A stretch of DNA of 37,373 bases, from contig JASCPI010000049.1 of assembly GCA_029959555.1 (NCBI GenBank), forward strand, positions 1 through 37,373, written 5' to 3'. Below, one piece after another: positions 1-7,282 of this stretch (position 1 is the stretch's first letter; every line of letters starts with the position of its first letter). This stretch comes from Lysobacteraceae bacterium PS02065 (lineage in GTDB: Bacteria; Pseudomonadota; Gammaproteobacteria; Xanthomonadales; Rhodanobacteraceae). Position numbers and translations under genes: made by a program. Below the pieces are notes generated by a model. It searched no databases. It saw only the letters and a program-made list of their open reading frames with translations, and was not told where the DNA came from.

Positions 1-64
1 AAGACACCGGGGCGGCCCGGGCGGCAAGCGCGACGGCAAGCCGGGCGAGGCGGCTTCCGAGTAA
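1..64 (+). CDS. rpsB: 30S ribosomal protein S2, C-terminal end only (partial)
   Basis: The window opens inside a reading frame that gives about 20 residues rich in Gly, Arg, Lys and Glu and stops at TAA 62-64. The tail is low-complexity and carries no domain. The assignment rests on synteny: in proteobacteria the gene directly upstream of tsf is rpsB, and Lysobacterales S2 proteins often carry charged, low-complexity C-terminal extensions. The 5' part lies outside the window, so identity is inferred from position and not from a motif. Confidence 0.6.
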   Translation, partial: RHRGGPGGKRDGKPGEAASE

Positions 65-74
65 GCGTCACGTC

Positions 75-104
75 GCGCGGCGACCGCCCAGCCGGTCGCC
101 GCGC
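75..104 (+). promoter_or_regulatory. rpsB-tsf intergenic stem-loop, possible attenuator
   Basis: A perfect 11-bp inverted repeat (gcgcggcgacc / ggtcgccgcgc, loop 86-93) lies 10 bases after the presumed rpsB stop. There is no U-tract, so it is not a canonical intrinsic terminator. It could weaken read-through or protect the rpsB 3' end and so set the rpsB:tsf ratio. The structure is seen; the role is inferred. Confidence 0.5.
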
Positions 105-229
105 AGCCGAAACATGCAGGTCACGCGGCCCGGCCACGCTGGGCACCGCGACGTCGCCGCCCTGCGCGCGGCGGACCCGCGTCATCCTCCGGTGCGCGCC
201 GCGCACCGCAAGCCAATCGAGGTTCTCCG

Positions 230-1102
230 ATGGAAATCACCGCACAGATGGTCAAGGAACTGCGCGAGCGTTCCGGTGCCGGCATGATGGAATGCAAGAA
301 GGCGCTGTCCCAGAACGACGGCAATATCGAAGCCGCGATCGAGTGGCTGCGCAAGCAGGGCCTCGCCAAGGCCGACAAGAAGGCCGACCGCGTCGCCGCC
401 GAAGGTCGCATCGTGCTCGCCCAGGACGCCGGCAAGGCCGTGCTCGTCGAGGTCAACAGCGAGACCGACTTCGTCGCCAAGGACGAGAACTTCCTCGCCT
501 TCGCCGACAACGTCGCCAAGGCCGCGCTCGGCGCCGCCGACGTCGAGGCGCTCAAGGGCGCCGCGTACGCGGGTGGCGGCACGGTCGAGGAAGCGCGCGC
601 CGCGGTCATCGCCAAGGTCGGCGAGAACGTGCAGCTGCGTCGCCTCGTGCGCATCGACAGCGCCAACACGGTCGCGGGCTACCTGCACGGCGGCCGCATC
701 GGCGTGCTCGTCGAGGTCAAGGGCGGTTCCGCCGACCTCGCGCGTGGCCTCGCGATGCACATCGCCGCGATGAACCCGCCGTACATCGCCGAGAAGGACG
801 TCCCGGCCGAGTTCGTCGCCAAGGAAAAGGAAATCGAGCTCGCCAAGATGACCGACAAGGACAAGGCCAAGCCGGCCGAGATCCTCGAGAAGATCATCAG
901 CGGCAAGATCGCCAAGATCGTCAACGAGGTCACGCTGACGGGCCAGCCGTACGTGCTCGACACCAACGAGACCGTCGGCGCCGTGCTCAAGAAGGAAGGC
1001 GCCGAAGTCGTGACCTTCCACCGCATCGCGGTCGGCGAAGGCATCGAGAAGGTCGTCGAGGATTACGCGGCCGAGGTCATGAAGCAGGCGGGCCTGGCCT
1101 GA
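230..1102 (+). CDS. tsf: Elongation factor Ts
   Basis: 290 residues, the usual size for bacterial EF-Ts, the nucleotide-exchange factor that releases GDP from EF-Tu during translation elongation in the cytoplasm. The N-terminal UBA-like domain is typical (MEITAQMVKELRERSGAGMM, then ECKKAL). The EF-Tu-contacting core carries the TDFVAKDENF motif near residue 80, close to the TDFVAR motif of E. coli. The C-terminal part has the expected coiled-coil insert rich in Lys and Glu (EKEIELAKMTDKDKAK), and the protein ends in YAAEVMKQAGLA. ATG 230 matches the family start. It follows rpsB after a 165-bp gap with a stem-loop and is followed by a 560-bp gap with terminators, so rpsB-tsf looks like its own transcription unit. 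Confidence 0.97.
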   Translation: MEITAQMVKELRERSGAGMMECKKALSQNDGNIEAAIEWLRKQGLAKADKKADRVAAEGRIVLAQDAGKAVLVEVNSETDFVAKDENFLAFADNVAKAALGAADVEALKGAAYAGGGTVEEARAAVIAKVGENVQLRRLVRIDSANTVAGYLHGGRIGVLVEVKGGSADLARGLAMHIAAMNPPYIAEKDVPAEFVAKEKEIELAKMTDKDKAKPAEILEKIISGKIAKIVNEVTLTGQPYVLDTNETVGAVLKKEGAEVVTFHRIAVGEGIEKVVEDYAAEVMKQAGLA

Positions 1103-1107
1103 GGTTC

Positions 1108-1341
1108 TTGCGATCATCCCTGATCGCCGCTTTTGGCGTTCAGGGACGGCTCCCGTTTCGCGCTCCGGATGCGGCGCCAGAAGCGGCCATCCATGGCCGC
1201 ACTCGGGAGTGACGCACGGCTTCGTTGAAACCTGACCCTGGGGTTGGATGCGCTTCGATGAAGCGATTCCATGGGCCGCGAGGACAGCGAAGCCGGCCTT
1301 GACTCAAGAAGAAGCCCGCGGGTGACCGCGGGCTTTTTTTT
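1108..1341 (+). repeat. Intergenic element copy A (tandem pair, terminator-ended)
   Basis: First of two diverged direct copies filling the 560-bp tsf-pyrH gap. Both begin with TTGCGATC and end in an intrinsic terminator. The best conserved core, 1177-1224, matches 1432-1479 at 46 of 48 bases. Within the core an inverted repeat gcggccat-cc-atggccgc is centred near 1191. I see no convincing coding capacity on either strand. The sequence is reminiscent of intergenic repeats that generate spurious short ORFs in Lysobacterales genomes, but that link is from memory and unverified. Confidence 0.7.
1313..1341 (+). terminator. Intrinsic terminator downstream of tsf
   Basis: Perfect 9-bp stem agcccgcgg (1313-1321), loop gtga, ccgcgggct (1326-1334), running into eight T residues (1334-1341). 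This is a textbook Rho-independent terminator for the rpsB-tsf unit, ending copy A of the duplicated element. Confidence 0.9.
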
Positions 1342-1360
1342 GTGCGTGATGGAAGCCCTT

Positions 1361-1601
1361 TTGCGATCGTTCTTGATCGCTGGTCTTTGCGATCGAGGAT
1401 TGCTCCCAGGTCTCGTGCTCCCGATGCAGCTCCAGAAGCGGCCATCCCTGGCCGCACTGGGGAGTGACGCACGGCTTCGGCGAGACTCTGCCTTTCGGCT
1501 GGATCCGGCTTGTCGAGGCGATTCAAGCCGGCAGAAGCGACGGCGCCGGCAGTCTCTCCATGGCTGCGACGAAAAACCCGCGGGTGACCGCGGGTTTTTT
1601 T
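1361..1601 (+). repeat. Intergenic element copy B (tandem pair, terminator-ended)
   Basis: Second copy of the element, offset by about 253-262 bp from copy A. Outside the 48-bp core (1432-1479) it has diverged by substitutions and small indels, notably in the segment after the core. The core hairpin is kept with a slightly shorter stem (gcggcca / tggccgc). It ends in its own terminator, directly before the pyrH promoter region. Confidence 0.7.
1574..1601 (+). terminator. Second intrinsic terminator before pyrH
   Basis: Stem aaacccgcgg (1574-1583), loop gtga, ccgcgggttt (1588-1597), then a T-run to 1601. Stem and loop are nearly identical to the terminator 262 bp upstream, with the same gtga loop and one compensated base-pair change near the base (G-C to A-T). 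It would insulate pyrH from any read-through. Confidence 0.9.
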
Positions 1602-1629
1602 GTGGGCGGGGCACGGTGGCCGCTATACT
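1600..1629 (+). promoter_or_regulatory. Candidate pyrH promoter
   Basis: A TATACT hexamer at 1624-1629 fits a sigma-70 -10 box. The best -35 is TTGTGG at 1600-1605 with an 18-bp spacer, overlapping the end of the upstream terminator T-run. The implied leader is about 27 nt. Two terminators just upstream make a promoter here necessary. The -10 is strong; the -35 is only fair. Confidence 0.55.
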
Positions 1630-1662
1630 GCATCAGTTTTGCCCGCCGCCCGGAGAGCCGAC

Positions 1663-2385
1663 ATGCCCGAGATCAAGTTCAAGCGCATCCTTCTGAAACT
1701 CTCCGGCGAGGCATTGATGGGCGAAGCCGACTACGGCATCGACCCCAAGGTCATCAGCCGGCTCGCGCGCGAGATCATCGAGGTGCAGCGTGTCGGGGTG
1801 CAGGTCGGCGTCGTGATCGGCGGTGGCAACATCTTCCGCGGCGCAGGCCTCGCGGCGTCGGGCATGGACCGTGTCACGGGCGACCACATGGGCATGCTGG
1901 CGACGGTCATGAACGCGCTCGCGATGCAGGACGCGATCGAGAAGGCCGGCGGTACCGCGCGCACGATGAGCGCGATCAAGATCAACGAGGTCTGCGAGGA
2001 CTTCATCCGCCGCCGCGCGATCCGCCATCTCGAGAAGGGCCGCATCGCGCTGTTCGCGGCCGGCACCGGCAACCCGTTCTTCACGACCGACTCGGCGGCC
2101 GCGCTGCGCGCGATCGAGATCGGCGCGGGCCTGCTGCTCAAGGCGACCAAGGTCGACGGCGTGTACACGGCCGATCCGGCCAAGGATCCCACCGCGACGC
2201 GCTACGACCACCTCACCTACGACGAGGTCATCCAGCGCAACCTGCAGGTCATGGACACCAGCGCGATCGCGCTGTGTCGCGACCACCGCATCCCGCTGCG
2301 CATCTACGACATGTCGCGCGCGGGCGACCTCATGCGCCTCATGCGCGGCGAGACCGTCGGAACGCTGGTCAGCAACACCCGCTGA
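1663..2385 (+). CDS. pyrH: UMP kinase (uridylate kinase)
   Basis: 240 residues, matching bacterial UMP kinase, the hexameric amino-acid-kinase-family enzyme that converts UMP to UDP in pyrimidine nucleotide synthesis. Visible motifs are KLSGEALMG near the N terminus (phosphate-binding loop), GGGNIFRG (UMP/ATP loop), MDRVTGDHMGMLATVMNAL, and GTGNPFFTTDSAAALRA. Upstream in-frame codons exist to 1600, but they run through the promoter and terminator. ATG 1663 is preceded by GGAGA at 1652-1656 and gives the family start MPEIKFKRILLKLSGEA. It lies upstream of frr, as in most proteobacteria. Confidence 0.97.
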   Translation: MPEIKFKRILLKLSGEALMGEADYGIDPKVISRLAREIIEVQRVGVQVGVVIGGGNIFRGAGLAASGMDRVTGDHMGMLATVMNALAMQDAIEKAGGTARTMSAIKINEVCEDFIRRRAIRHLEKGRIALFAAGTGNPFFTTDSAAALRAIEIGAGLLLKATKVDGVYTADPAKDPTATRYDHLTYDEVIQRNLQVMDTSAIALCRDHRIPLRIYDMSRAGDLMRLMRGETVGTLVSNTR

Positions 2386-2427
2386 GCGCCTCCCTGCCCT
2401 TGCGGCGGCCGTCCGCGGACGCGCTGC

Positions 2428-2433
2428 TATACT
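2428..2433 (+). promoter_or_regulatory. Candidate frr -10 box
   Basis: TATACT lies 31 bases before the frr ATG, in the same gcTATACT context seen before pyrH and accA. The -35 is unclear. A perfect 10-bp palindrome, gtccgcggac, sits just upstream at 2411-2420. It suggests frr-uppS-cdsA and onward have an internal promoter as well as read-through from pyrH. Confidence 0.4.
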
Positions 2434-2464
2434 CCGCCGGCTAAGCCCTACGCAGGACACGACC

Positions 2465-3022
2465 ATGCTCGAAGACATCAAGAAGGACACCCAGACGCGC
2501 ATGACCAAGAGCGTCGAGTCGCTGCGCCACGACCTCGCGCACCTGCGCACGGGACGTGCCAGCGTCGCGATCGTCGAGCCGCTGCAGGTGTCCTACTACG
2601 GTTCCGACGTGCCGCTCAACCAGGTCGCCAACGTGGCCGTGGTCGATGCGCGCTCGCTGACGATCACGCCGTACGAGAAGAACATGGTCGGCGCGGTCGA
2701 GAAGGCGATCCTCGCCTCCAACCTCGGCCTCACCCCGAACACGGTCGGCCAGGTCATCCGCATCAACCTGCCCGCGCTGACCGAACAGCGCCGCAAGGAA
2801 CTCTCCAAGCACGTCGCCGGCGAGGGCGAGAACGCCAAGGTCGCGATCCGCAACATCCGCCGCGACGCGATCCACACGCTCAAGGAACTCCTCAAGGACA
2901 AGAAGATCAGCGAGGACGAGGAGCACCGCGCCGAGGAAGACGTCCAGAAGCTGACCGACCGCTTCGTCAAGGACGTCGACGGCGTGGTCAAGGCCAAGGA
3001 AGACGAGCTCATGGCGATCTGA
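2465..3022 (+). CDS. frr: Ribosome recycling factor
   Basis: 185 residues, the standard RRF length. With EF-G it splits the post-termination 70S complex so ribosomes can restart. The family hallmarks are present: LEDIKKDTQTRMTKSVESL at the N terminus, LRTGRASVAIVEPL, YYGSDVPLNQVANV for the small beta-alpha-beta domain, and a long charged three-helix-bundle C-terminal half (LTEQRRKELSKHVAGEGE, KDKKISEDEEHRAEEDVQKL). It is 79 bp downstream of pyrH and 23 bp upstream of uppS. Confidence 0.97.
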   Translation: MLEDIKKDTQTRMTKSVESLRHDLAHLRTGRASVAIVEPLQVSYYGSDVPLNQVANVAVVDARSLTITPYEKNMVGAVEKAILASNLGLTPNTVGQVIRINLPALTEQRRKELSKHVAGEGENAKVAIRNIRRDAIHTLKELLKDKKISEDEEHRAEEDVQKLTDRFVKDVDGVVKAKEDELMAI

Positions 3023-3045
3023 GGATCGCCCGCCGAGCCGCCCGC

Positions 3046-3798
3046 ATGGCCTCCGCCAGCGAAGCCCCTTCCACGACACGCGTCCCGCGCCACCTCGCCA
3101 TCGTCATGGATGGCAACGGCCGCTGGGCGCAGCGTCGCCTGCTGCCGCGTACCGTCGGTCACCGCGAGGGGCAGAAGTCCCTGCGCGCGACGGTCGAGTT
3201 CTGCCTGCGCCGTGGCATCGGCTCGCTGACCCTGTTCGCGTTCTCGAGCGAGAACTGGAAGCGCCCCGAGGGCGAGGTCGGCGCGCTCATGCAGCTGTTC
3301 CTCAAGGCGCTCGACCGCGAGGTGGACGAACTGCACGCCAACGGCGTGCGGATCAGCTTCGTCGGCGATCTTTCCGCGTTCTCGGACGAACTGCGCGAAC
3401 GCATGCAGCAGGCGATGGCACGCACCGCCGGCAACCGCGCGCTGCACGCCAACGTCGCGGTCAACTACGGCGGCCGCTGGGACATCGCGCAGGCTGCGCG
3501 CCGCGCCGCCGAAGCCGTCGCCGCGGGCACGCTCGATCCCGCCACGATCGACGAAACCTCGCTCTCGCCGTTCTTCAGCCTGCACGACCAGCCGCCCGTC
3601 GACCTGTTCCTGCGCACGGGCGGCGAGCTGCGCATCAGCAATTTCCTGCTCTGGCAGGTCGCCTATGCCGAGCTCGTGTTCATCGATACGCTGTGGCCCG
3701 ACGTCGACGCCGAGGTGCTCGACGCGGCACTGCGCGAGTTCGCACGGCGCGAGCGCCGTTACGGCATGACGTCCGAACAGGTCGCGGCCGCTGGCTGA
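3046..3798 (+). CDS. uppS: Undecaprenyl diphosphate synthase (cis-prenyltransferase)
   Basis: 250 residues, typical for (2Z,6E)-farnesyl-PP-elongating cis-prenyltransferases that make the C55 lipid carrier for peptidoglycan and O-antigen. Near the N terminus, HLAIVMDGNGRWA carries the catalytic Asp and the diphosphate-binding Gly-Asn-Gly-Arg. FAFSSENWKRP forms the conserved central motif. The C-terminal active-site motif RTGGELRISNFLLWQ-AYAELVF is complete, with the usual RTSGE read here as RTGGE. It follows frr by 23 bp and precedes cdsA by 11 bp, the normal proteobacterial order, so it is co-transcribed. Confidence 0.96.
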   Translation: MASASEAPSTTRVPRHLAIVMDGNGRWAQRRLLPRTVGHREGQKSLRATVEFCLRRGIGSLTLFAFSSENWKRPEGEVGALMQLFLKALDREVDELHANGVRISFVGDLSAFSDELRERMQQAMARTAGNRALHANVAVNYGGRWDIAQAARRAAEAVAAGTLDPATIDETSLSPFFSLHDQPPVDLFLRTGGELRISNFLLWQVAYAELVFIDTLWPDVDAEVLDAALREFARRERRYGMTSEQVAAAG

Positions 3799-3809
3799 GG
3801 GGGAACCGC

Positions 3810-4637
3810 ATGAAGCAACGCATCCTGACCGGACTCGTCCTCGCGGCACTCGCGGTGTCGATCATCCTGTTCTCGCCGACGCCGCTGTTCGCGGCGATCG
3901 TCGGCATCACCTGGCTCATCGCGTGGTGGGAGTGGACCGCGCTGGCCGGCGTCACCTCGCAGGCGATGCGCATCACCACGACCGTACTCGTCGCCGCGGT
4001 GCTGGCGGGGCTCTGGTTCGCGCGCGAGACGCCGCTGTGGTGGATCGTCATCGGCCTCGGCGTGGCCTGGTGGCTGGTCGCGGCGTTCTGGCTGCGCCAC
4101 TTCTCGTTCGGCGCGTCGCCCGTGCGCACGAACCGTTCGCTCAAGCTCATCGCGGGCCTGTTCGCGCTCGTACCGGCCTGGGCCGGCCTCATGCAGATCC
4201 ACGGCCACCCGTCGCTGGGCCCGGTGTGGACGCTGTTCGCGCTGTCGCTGGTCTGGGCCGCCGATTCGTTCGCGTATTTCGCGGGCCGCCGGTTCGGCCG
4301 CACCAAGCTCGCGCCGCGGGTCAGCCCGGGCAAGACCCGCGAGGGGGCATGGGGCGCGATGGCCGGCACGGCCCTGTTCGCGCTCGCCTGTGCGACGCTG
4401 CTCGGCGAGCGCGGCGCGGATCTCGTCGCGCTGCTCGTGCTGACCGTGCTCGTGGTGGTCGTCTCGATCGTCGGCGACCTGTTCGAGAGTCTGCTCAAGC
4501 GCCAGGCCGGCGTGAAGGATTCGGGCGCGATCTTCCCGGGCCACGGCGGCATGCTCGACCGCCTCGACGGCGTGTTCGCGGCGATCCCGGTGTTCGCGAT
4601 CGGCAAGGCACTCATCGACCTGACGCTGCCGGCATGA
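3810..4637 (+). CDS. cdsA: Phosphatidate cytidylyltransferase (CDP-diacylglycerol synthase)
   Basis: 275 residues, a polytopic inner-membrane enzyme that makes CDP-diacylglycerol from phosphatidate and CTP for phospholipid synthesis. Hydrophobic helices run from the N terminus (ILTGLVLAALAVSIILF) to the C terminus. The family signature is clear near residues 225-255: LLKRQAGVKDSGAIFPGHGG followed by MLDRLDG. ATG 3810 is chosen over upstream in-frame codons because it follows a GAGGGGGAA ribosome-binding site and gives a family-like start (MKQRILTGL). Its stop overlaps the dxr start codon (ATGA at 4634-4637), implying translational coupling. Confidence 0.95.
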   Translation: MKQRILTGLVLAALAVSIILFSPTPLFAAIVGITWLIAWWEWTALAGVTSQAMRITTTVLVAAVLAGLWFARETPLWWIVIGLGVAWWLVAAFWLRHFSFGASPVRTNRSLKLIAGLFALVPAWAGLMQIHGHPSLGPVWTLFALSLVWAADSFAYFAGRRFGRTKLAPRVSPGKTREGAWGAMAGTALFALACATLLGERGADLVALLVLTVLVVVVSIVGDLFESLLKRQAGVKDSGAIFPGHGGMLDRLDGVFAAIPVFAIGKALIDLTLPA

Positions 4638-5812
4638 AGCGCGTCGCGGTCCTCGGCGCGACCGGCTCGATCGGCGCGAGCACGCTCGACGTGATCGCGC
4701 GGCACCCGGATCGTTTCCGCGCCGGCGTGCTCGCCGCGCACCGCAACGTCGAGGCGCTGGCGACGCTGTGCGAACGCTTCCGTCCCGATCTCGCCGTCAT
4801 CGCCGATCCCGCCTGCGAGCCCGAGCTGCGCGCGCGCCTCGTCGCCGCGGGCGTCGCGACACGCGTGCTGGCCGGTCCCGAGGCGCTCGTCGAAGCCGCC
4901 GCGAACGGCGATACCGACATCGTCGTCGCCGCGATCGTCGGCGCGGCCGGCCTCGCCTCGACGCTCGCCGCGGCGCGCGCGGGCAAGCGTCTGCTGCTGG
5001 CCAACAAGGAAGCGATCGTCATGGCCGGGCCGCTGCTCGCCGCGGCGCTCGCCGAGGGCGGCGGCGACCTGCTGCCGATCGATTCCGAGCACAACGCGGT
5101 GTTCCAGTGCCTGCCGGGAGGTCGTCCCGACCTCGGCCGCGCGGGCGTTCGCCGCATCGTACTGACCGCTTCGGGCGGTCCGTTCCGCGGCCGCTCGCGC
5201 GACGAGCTCGCGCGCGTCACCCCGGCGATGGCCTGTGCGCATCCGAACTGGAGCATGGGCCGCAAGATCTCGGTCGATTCGGCCACGCTCATGAACAAGG
5301 GCCTCGAGGTGATCGAGGCGCATTTCCTGTTCGGCGCACCCGCCGACGCGATCGACGTGGTCGTGCACCCGCAGAGCATCATCCACTCGCTGGTCGAGTA
5401 CGTGGACGGCTCGATGCTCGCCCAGCTCGGCAACCCGGACATGCGCACGGCGATCGCCTACGGACTGGCCTGGCCCGAGCGCCTCGACGCCGGCGTCGCC
5501 GCGCTGGACCTCGTGCGCACCGCCCACCTCGGCTTCGAGGCGCCGGATCGTGCGACGTTCCGCTGCCTCGATCTCGCCTACGACGCCCTGCGCGCGGGCG
5601 GCACGGCACCGACCACGCTCAACGCCGCCAACGAGGAAGCGGTCGCCGCGTTCCTCGAGGGGCGCCTCGCCTTCACGGCGATCGCGGAGGTCATCGAGTC
5701 CTGCCTGGCCGACCTCCCTGCGGGCCCCGTCGCCGGGCTCGAAGCCTTGCTTGACAGTGATTTAACCGCGCGCCGCCACGCCCACCGTATCATGGCGCGC
5801 CGGGCCGCCTGA
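4634..5812 (+). CDS. dxr: 1-deoxy-D-xylulose 5-phosphate reductoisomerase
   Basis: 392 residues, matching DXR (IspC), the NADPH-dependent second enzyme of the MEP isoprenoid pathway. The N-terminal Rossmann motif VLGATGSIGASTLDV binds NADPH, and LLLANKEAIVMAGPLL follows. The metal and substrate site is intact: LPIDSEHNAVFQCL, SGGPFRG, and MGRKISVDSATLMNKGLE. The start at ATG 4634 overlaps the cdsA stop. The stop codon is the first three bases of a 7-bp tandem repeat, so changes in repeat number would not alter the protein. Downstream rseP follows after 48 bp. Confidence 0.97.
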   Translation: MKRVAVLGATGSIGASTLDVIARHPDRFRAGVLAAHRNVEALATLCERFRPDLAVIADPACEPELRARLVAAGVATRVLAGPEALVEAAANGDTDIVVAAIVGAAGLASTLAAARAGKRLLLANKEAIVMAGPLLAAALAEGGGDLLPIDSEHNAVFQCLPGGRPDLGRAGVRRIVLTASGGPFRGRSRDELARVTPAMACAHPNWSMGRKISVDSATLMNKGLEVIEAHFLFGAPADAIDVVVHPQSIIHSLVEYVDGSMLAQLGNPDMRTAIAYGLAWPERLDAGVAALDLVRTAHLGFEAPDRATFRCLDLAYDALRAGGTAPTTLNAANEEAVAAFLEGRLAFTAIAEVIESCLADLPAGPVAGLEALLDSDLTARRHAHRIMARRAA

Positions 5813-5837
5813 GTCCTGAGTCCTGAGTCCTGAGTCC
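5810..5837 (+). repeat. Heptanucleotide tandem repeat, TGAGTCC x4
   Basis: Four perfect copies of TGAGTCC fill 5810-5837. The first unit begins with the dxr stop codon TGA and the last ends 23 bases before the rseP ATG. Such 7-mer tandem tracts are a feature I associate with Xanthomonas/Lysobacter-type genomes (general recollection). Copy-number change would alter dxr-rseP spacing only. Confidence 0.9.
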
Positions 5838-5860
5838 CGGTCCCCTTTCGAGATGCGTCG

Positions 5861-7207
5861 ATGAGCGAGCTGTTCGGTTCCGTGTGGTGGCTGGTGGTCA
5901 CGATGGGCCTCCTGGTCACGTTCCACGAGTACGGGCACTACGTCATTGCGCGCCGTTTCGGCGTCAAGGTGCTGCGCTTCTCGGTCGGTTTCGGCCGGCC
6001 GCTGTGGATGCGCCGTGGCCGTGACGGCACCGAGTACGCGATCGCCGCGATCCCGCTCGGCGGCTACGTGCGCATGCTCGACGAGCGCGAGGGCGACGTG
6101 CCGGCCGCCGAAGCCGACGCAGCCTTCAACCGCAAGCCGCCGCTGCAGCGCATGGCGATCGCGGCTGCCGGCCCGGCCTTCAACCTCGTGTTCGCGGTCG
6201 CGGCCTTCTGGCTCATGTTCGTGGTCGGCCGCCCCGACTACCTGCCGGTCGTCGCCGCACCGACCGGCGTCGCCGCCGAGGCCGGCATGCTCGCGGGCGA
6301 CCGCATCGTCACCGTCAACGGCGACCCGATCGACTCCTGGAGCAAGGCGCTGCAGAAGCTGGGCGAATCGGCGGTGGGTCGCCGCGACGCCGCCGTCGAG
6401 GTCGTGACCGCTGCAGGCGCCGAAACGCGCCGCACGCTCGCCTTCAGCACCCTCGGGCCGGAGGTCGGCGAGCGCCAGCTGTTCGACCGCATTGGCCTGA
6501 GCCTGGCTCCGCGCGAGCTCGCTCCCGTGGTCGGCAAGGCCGAGCGTGGCGGTCCGGCCGCGACCGCCGGGCTCCTCGCGGGCGACCGCATCCTCGACAT
6601 CAATGGCCGCGCCGTCACGGGCTTCGGCGACATCGGCACGCTGATCGGCGAGGAATCCTCGAAGACTCCACAACTGGGCGTGCGCGTGCAGCGCGGCGAG
6701 GAGACGCTCTCGTTCTCGGTCACCCCGACCCGCGTCGAGGGTGCCAACGGCGCCTCGCGCGCGATCATCGGCATCGCCGCCCCCGACGCCCACGACGCCA
6801 CCCTGCGCTACGGTCCGCTCGCGGCCGTGCCGCGCGCGTTCGCGGAAACCTGGGACGTCACCGCGAGCTCGCTCAACATGCTCAAGATGATCGTGTTCGG
6901 CCAGGCCAGCCTCGAGAACCTGTCCGGACCGATCACGATCGCGCGCTTCGCCAACGGATCGGCGCAGCTCGGCCTTGCATGGTTCCTGCAATTTCTCGCG
7001 ATCATCTCGCTCGCGCTGGCCATCATGAACCTGCTGCCGATCCCCGTCTTGGACGGCGGACACCTGCTGTATTACCTTATCGAGCTGATCAAAGGCAGTC
7101 CGGTAAGCGAGCGCGTCCAGATCGCGGGCCAGTACGTCGGCCTCATGATGCTGGCGGCCCTGATGGGGCTCGCGTTCTACAACGACATCCTGCGGCTCTC
7201 ATTCTGA
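5861..7207 (+). CDS. rseP: RIP metalloprotease RseP (site-2 protease)
   Basis: 448 residues, an inner-membrane zinc intramembrane protease that cleaves anti-sigma factor RseA (and remnant signal peptides) in the sigma-E envelope stress response. The first TM segment carries the HExxH zinc motif, HEYGH at residues 22-26. Two periplasmic PDZ domains follow, recognisable by AGMLAGDRIVTVNGDPI and AGLLAGDRILDINGRAV. The third zinc ligand lies in the C-terminal membrane motif NLLPIPVLDGGHLLYY. The position between dxr and bamA is the conserved gammaproteobacterial arrangement. Confidence 0.97.
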   Translation: MSELFGSVWWLVVTMGLLVTFHEYGHYVIARRFGVKVLRFSVGFGRPLWMRRGRDGTEYAIAAIPLGGYVRMLDEREGDVPAAEADAAFNRKPPLQRMAIAAAGPAFNLVFAVAAFWLMFVVGRPDYLPVVAAPTGVAAEAGMLAGDRIVTVNGDPIDSWSKALQKLGESAVGRRDAAVEVVTAAGAETRRTLAFSTLGPEVGERQLFDRIGLSLAPRELAPVVGKAERGGPAATAGLLAGDRILDINGRAVTGFGDIGTLIGEESSKTPQLGVRVQRGEETLSFSVTPTRVEGANGASRAIIGIAAPDAHDATLRYGPLAAVPRAFAETWDVTASSLNMLKMIVFGQASLENLSGPITIARFANGSAQLGLAWFLQFLAIISLALAIMNLLPIPVLDGGHLLYYLIELIKGSPVSERVQIAGQYVGLMMLAALMGLAFYNDILRLSF

Positions 7208-7282
7208 GCCGGCCCTGCCCCTGATCGATCGCGGACGCTGCGCAGCCCGCCGCGTTCCCGGCCTGTCCCTACGGAAGTGACG

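Noticed and set aside
1114..1614. Short - strand open frames within the tsf-pyrH gap
   Set aside because: They arise from the duplicated element and include both terminators. The two copies produce similar short peptides only because the DNA is duplicated. No ribosome-binding site and no codon bias.
1271..1662. N-terminal extension of pyrH or a small gene ahead of it
   Set aside because: These frames cross an intrinsic terminator, a promoter -10 box and the pyrH Shine-Dalgarno sequence. The family start is at 1663.
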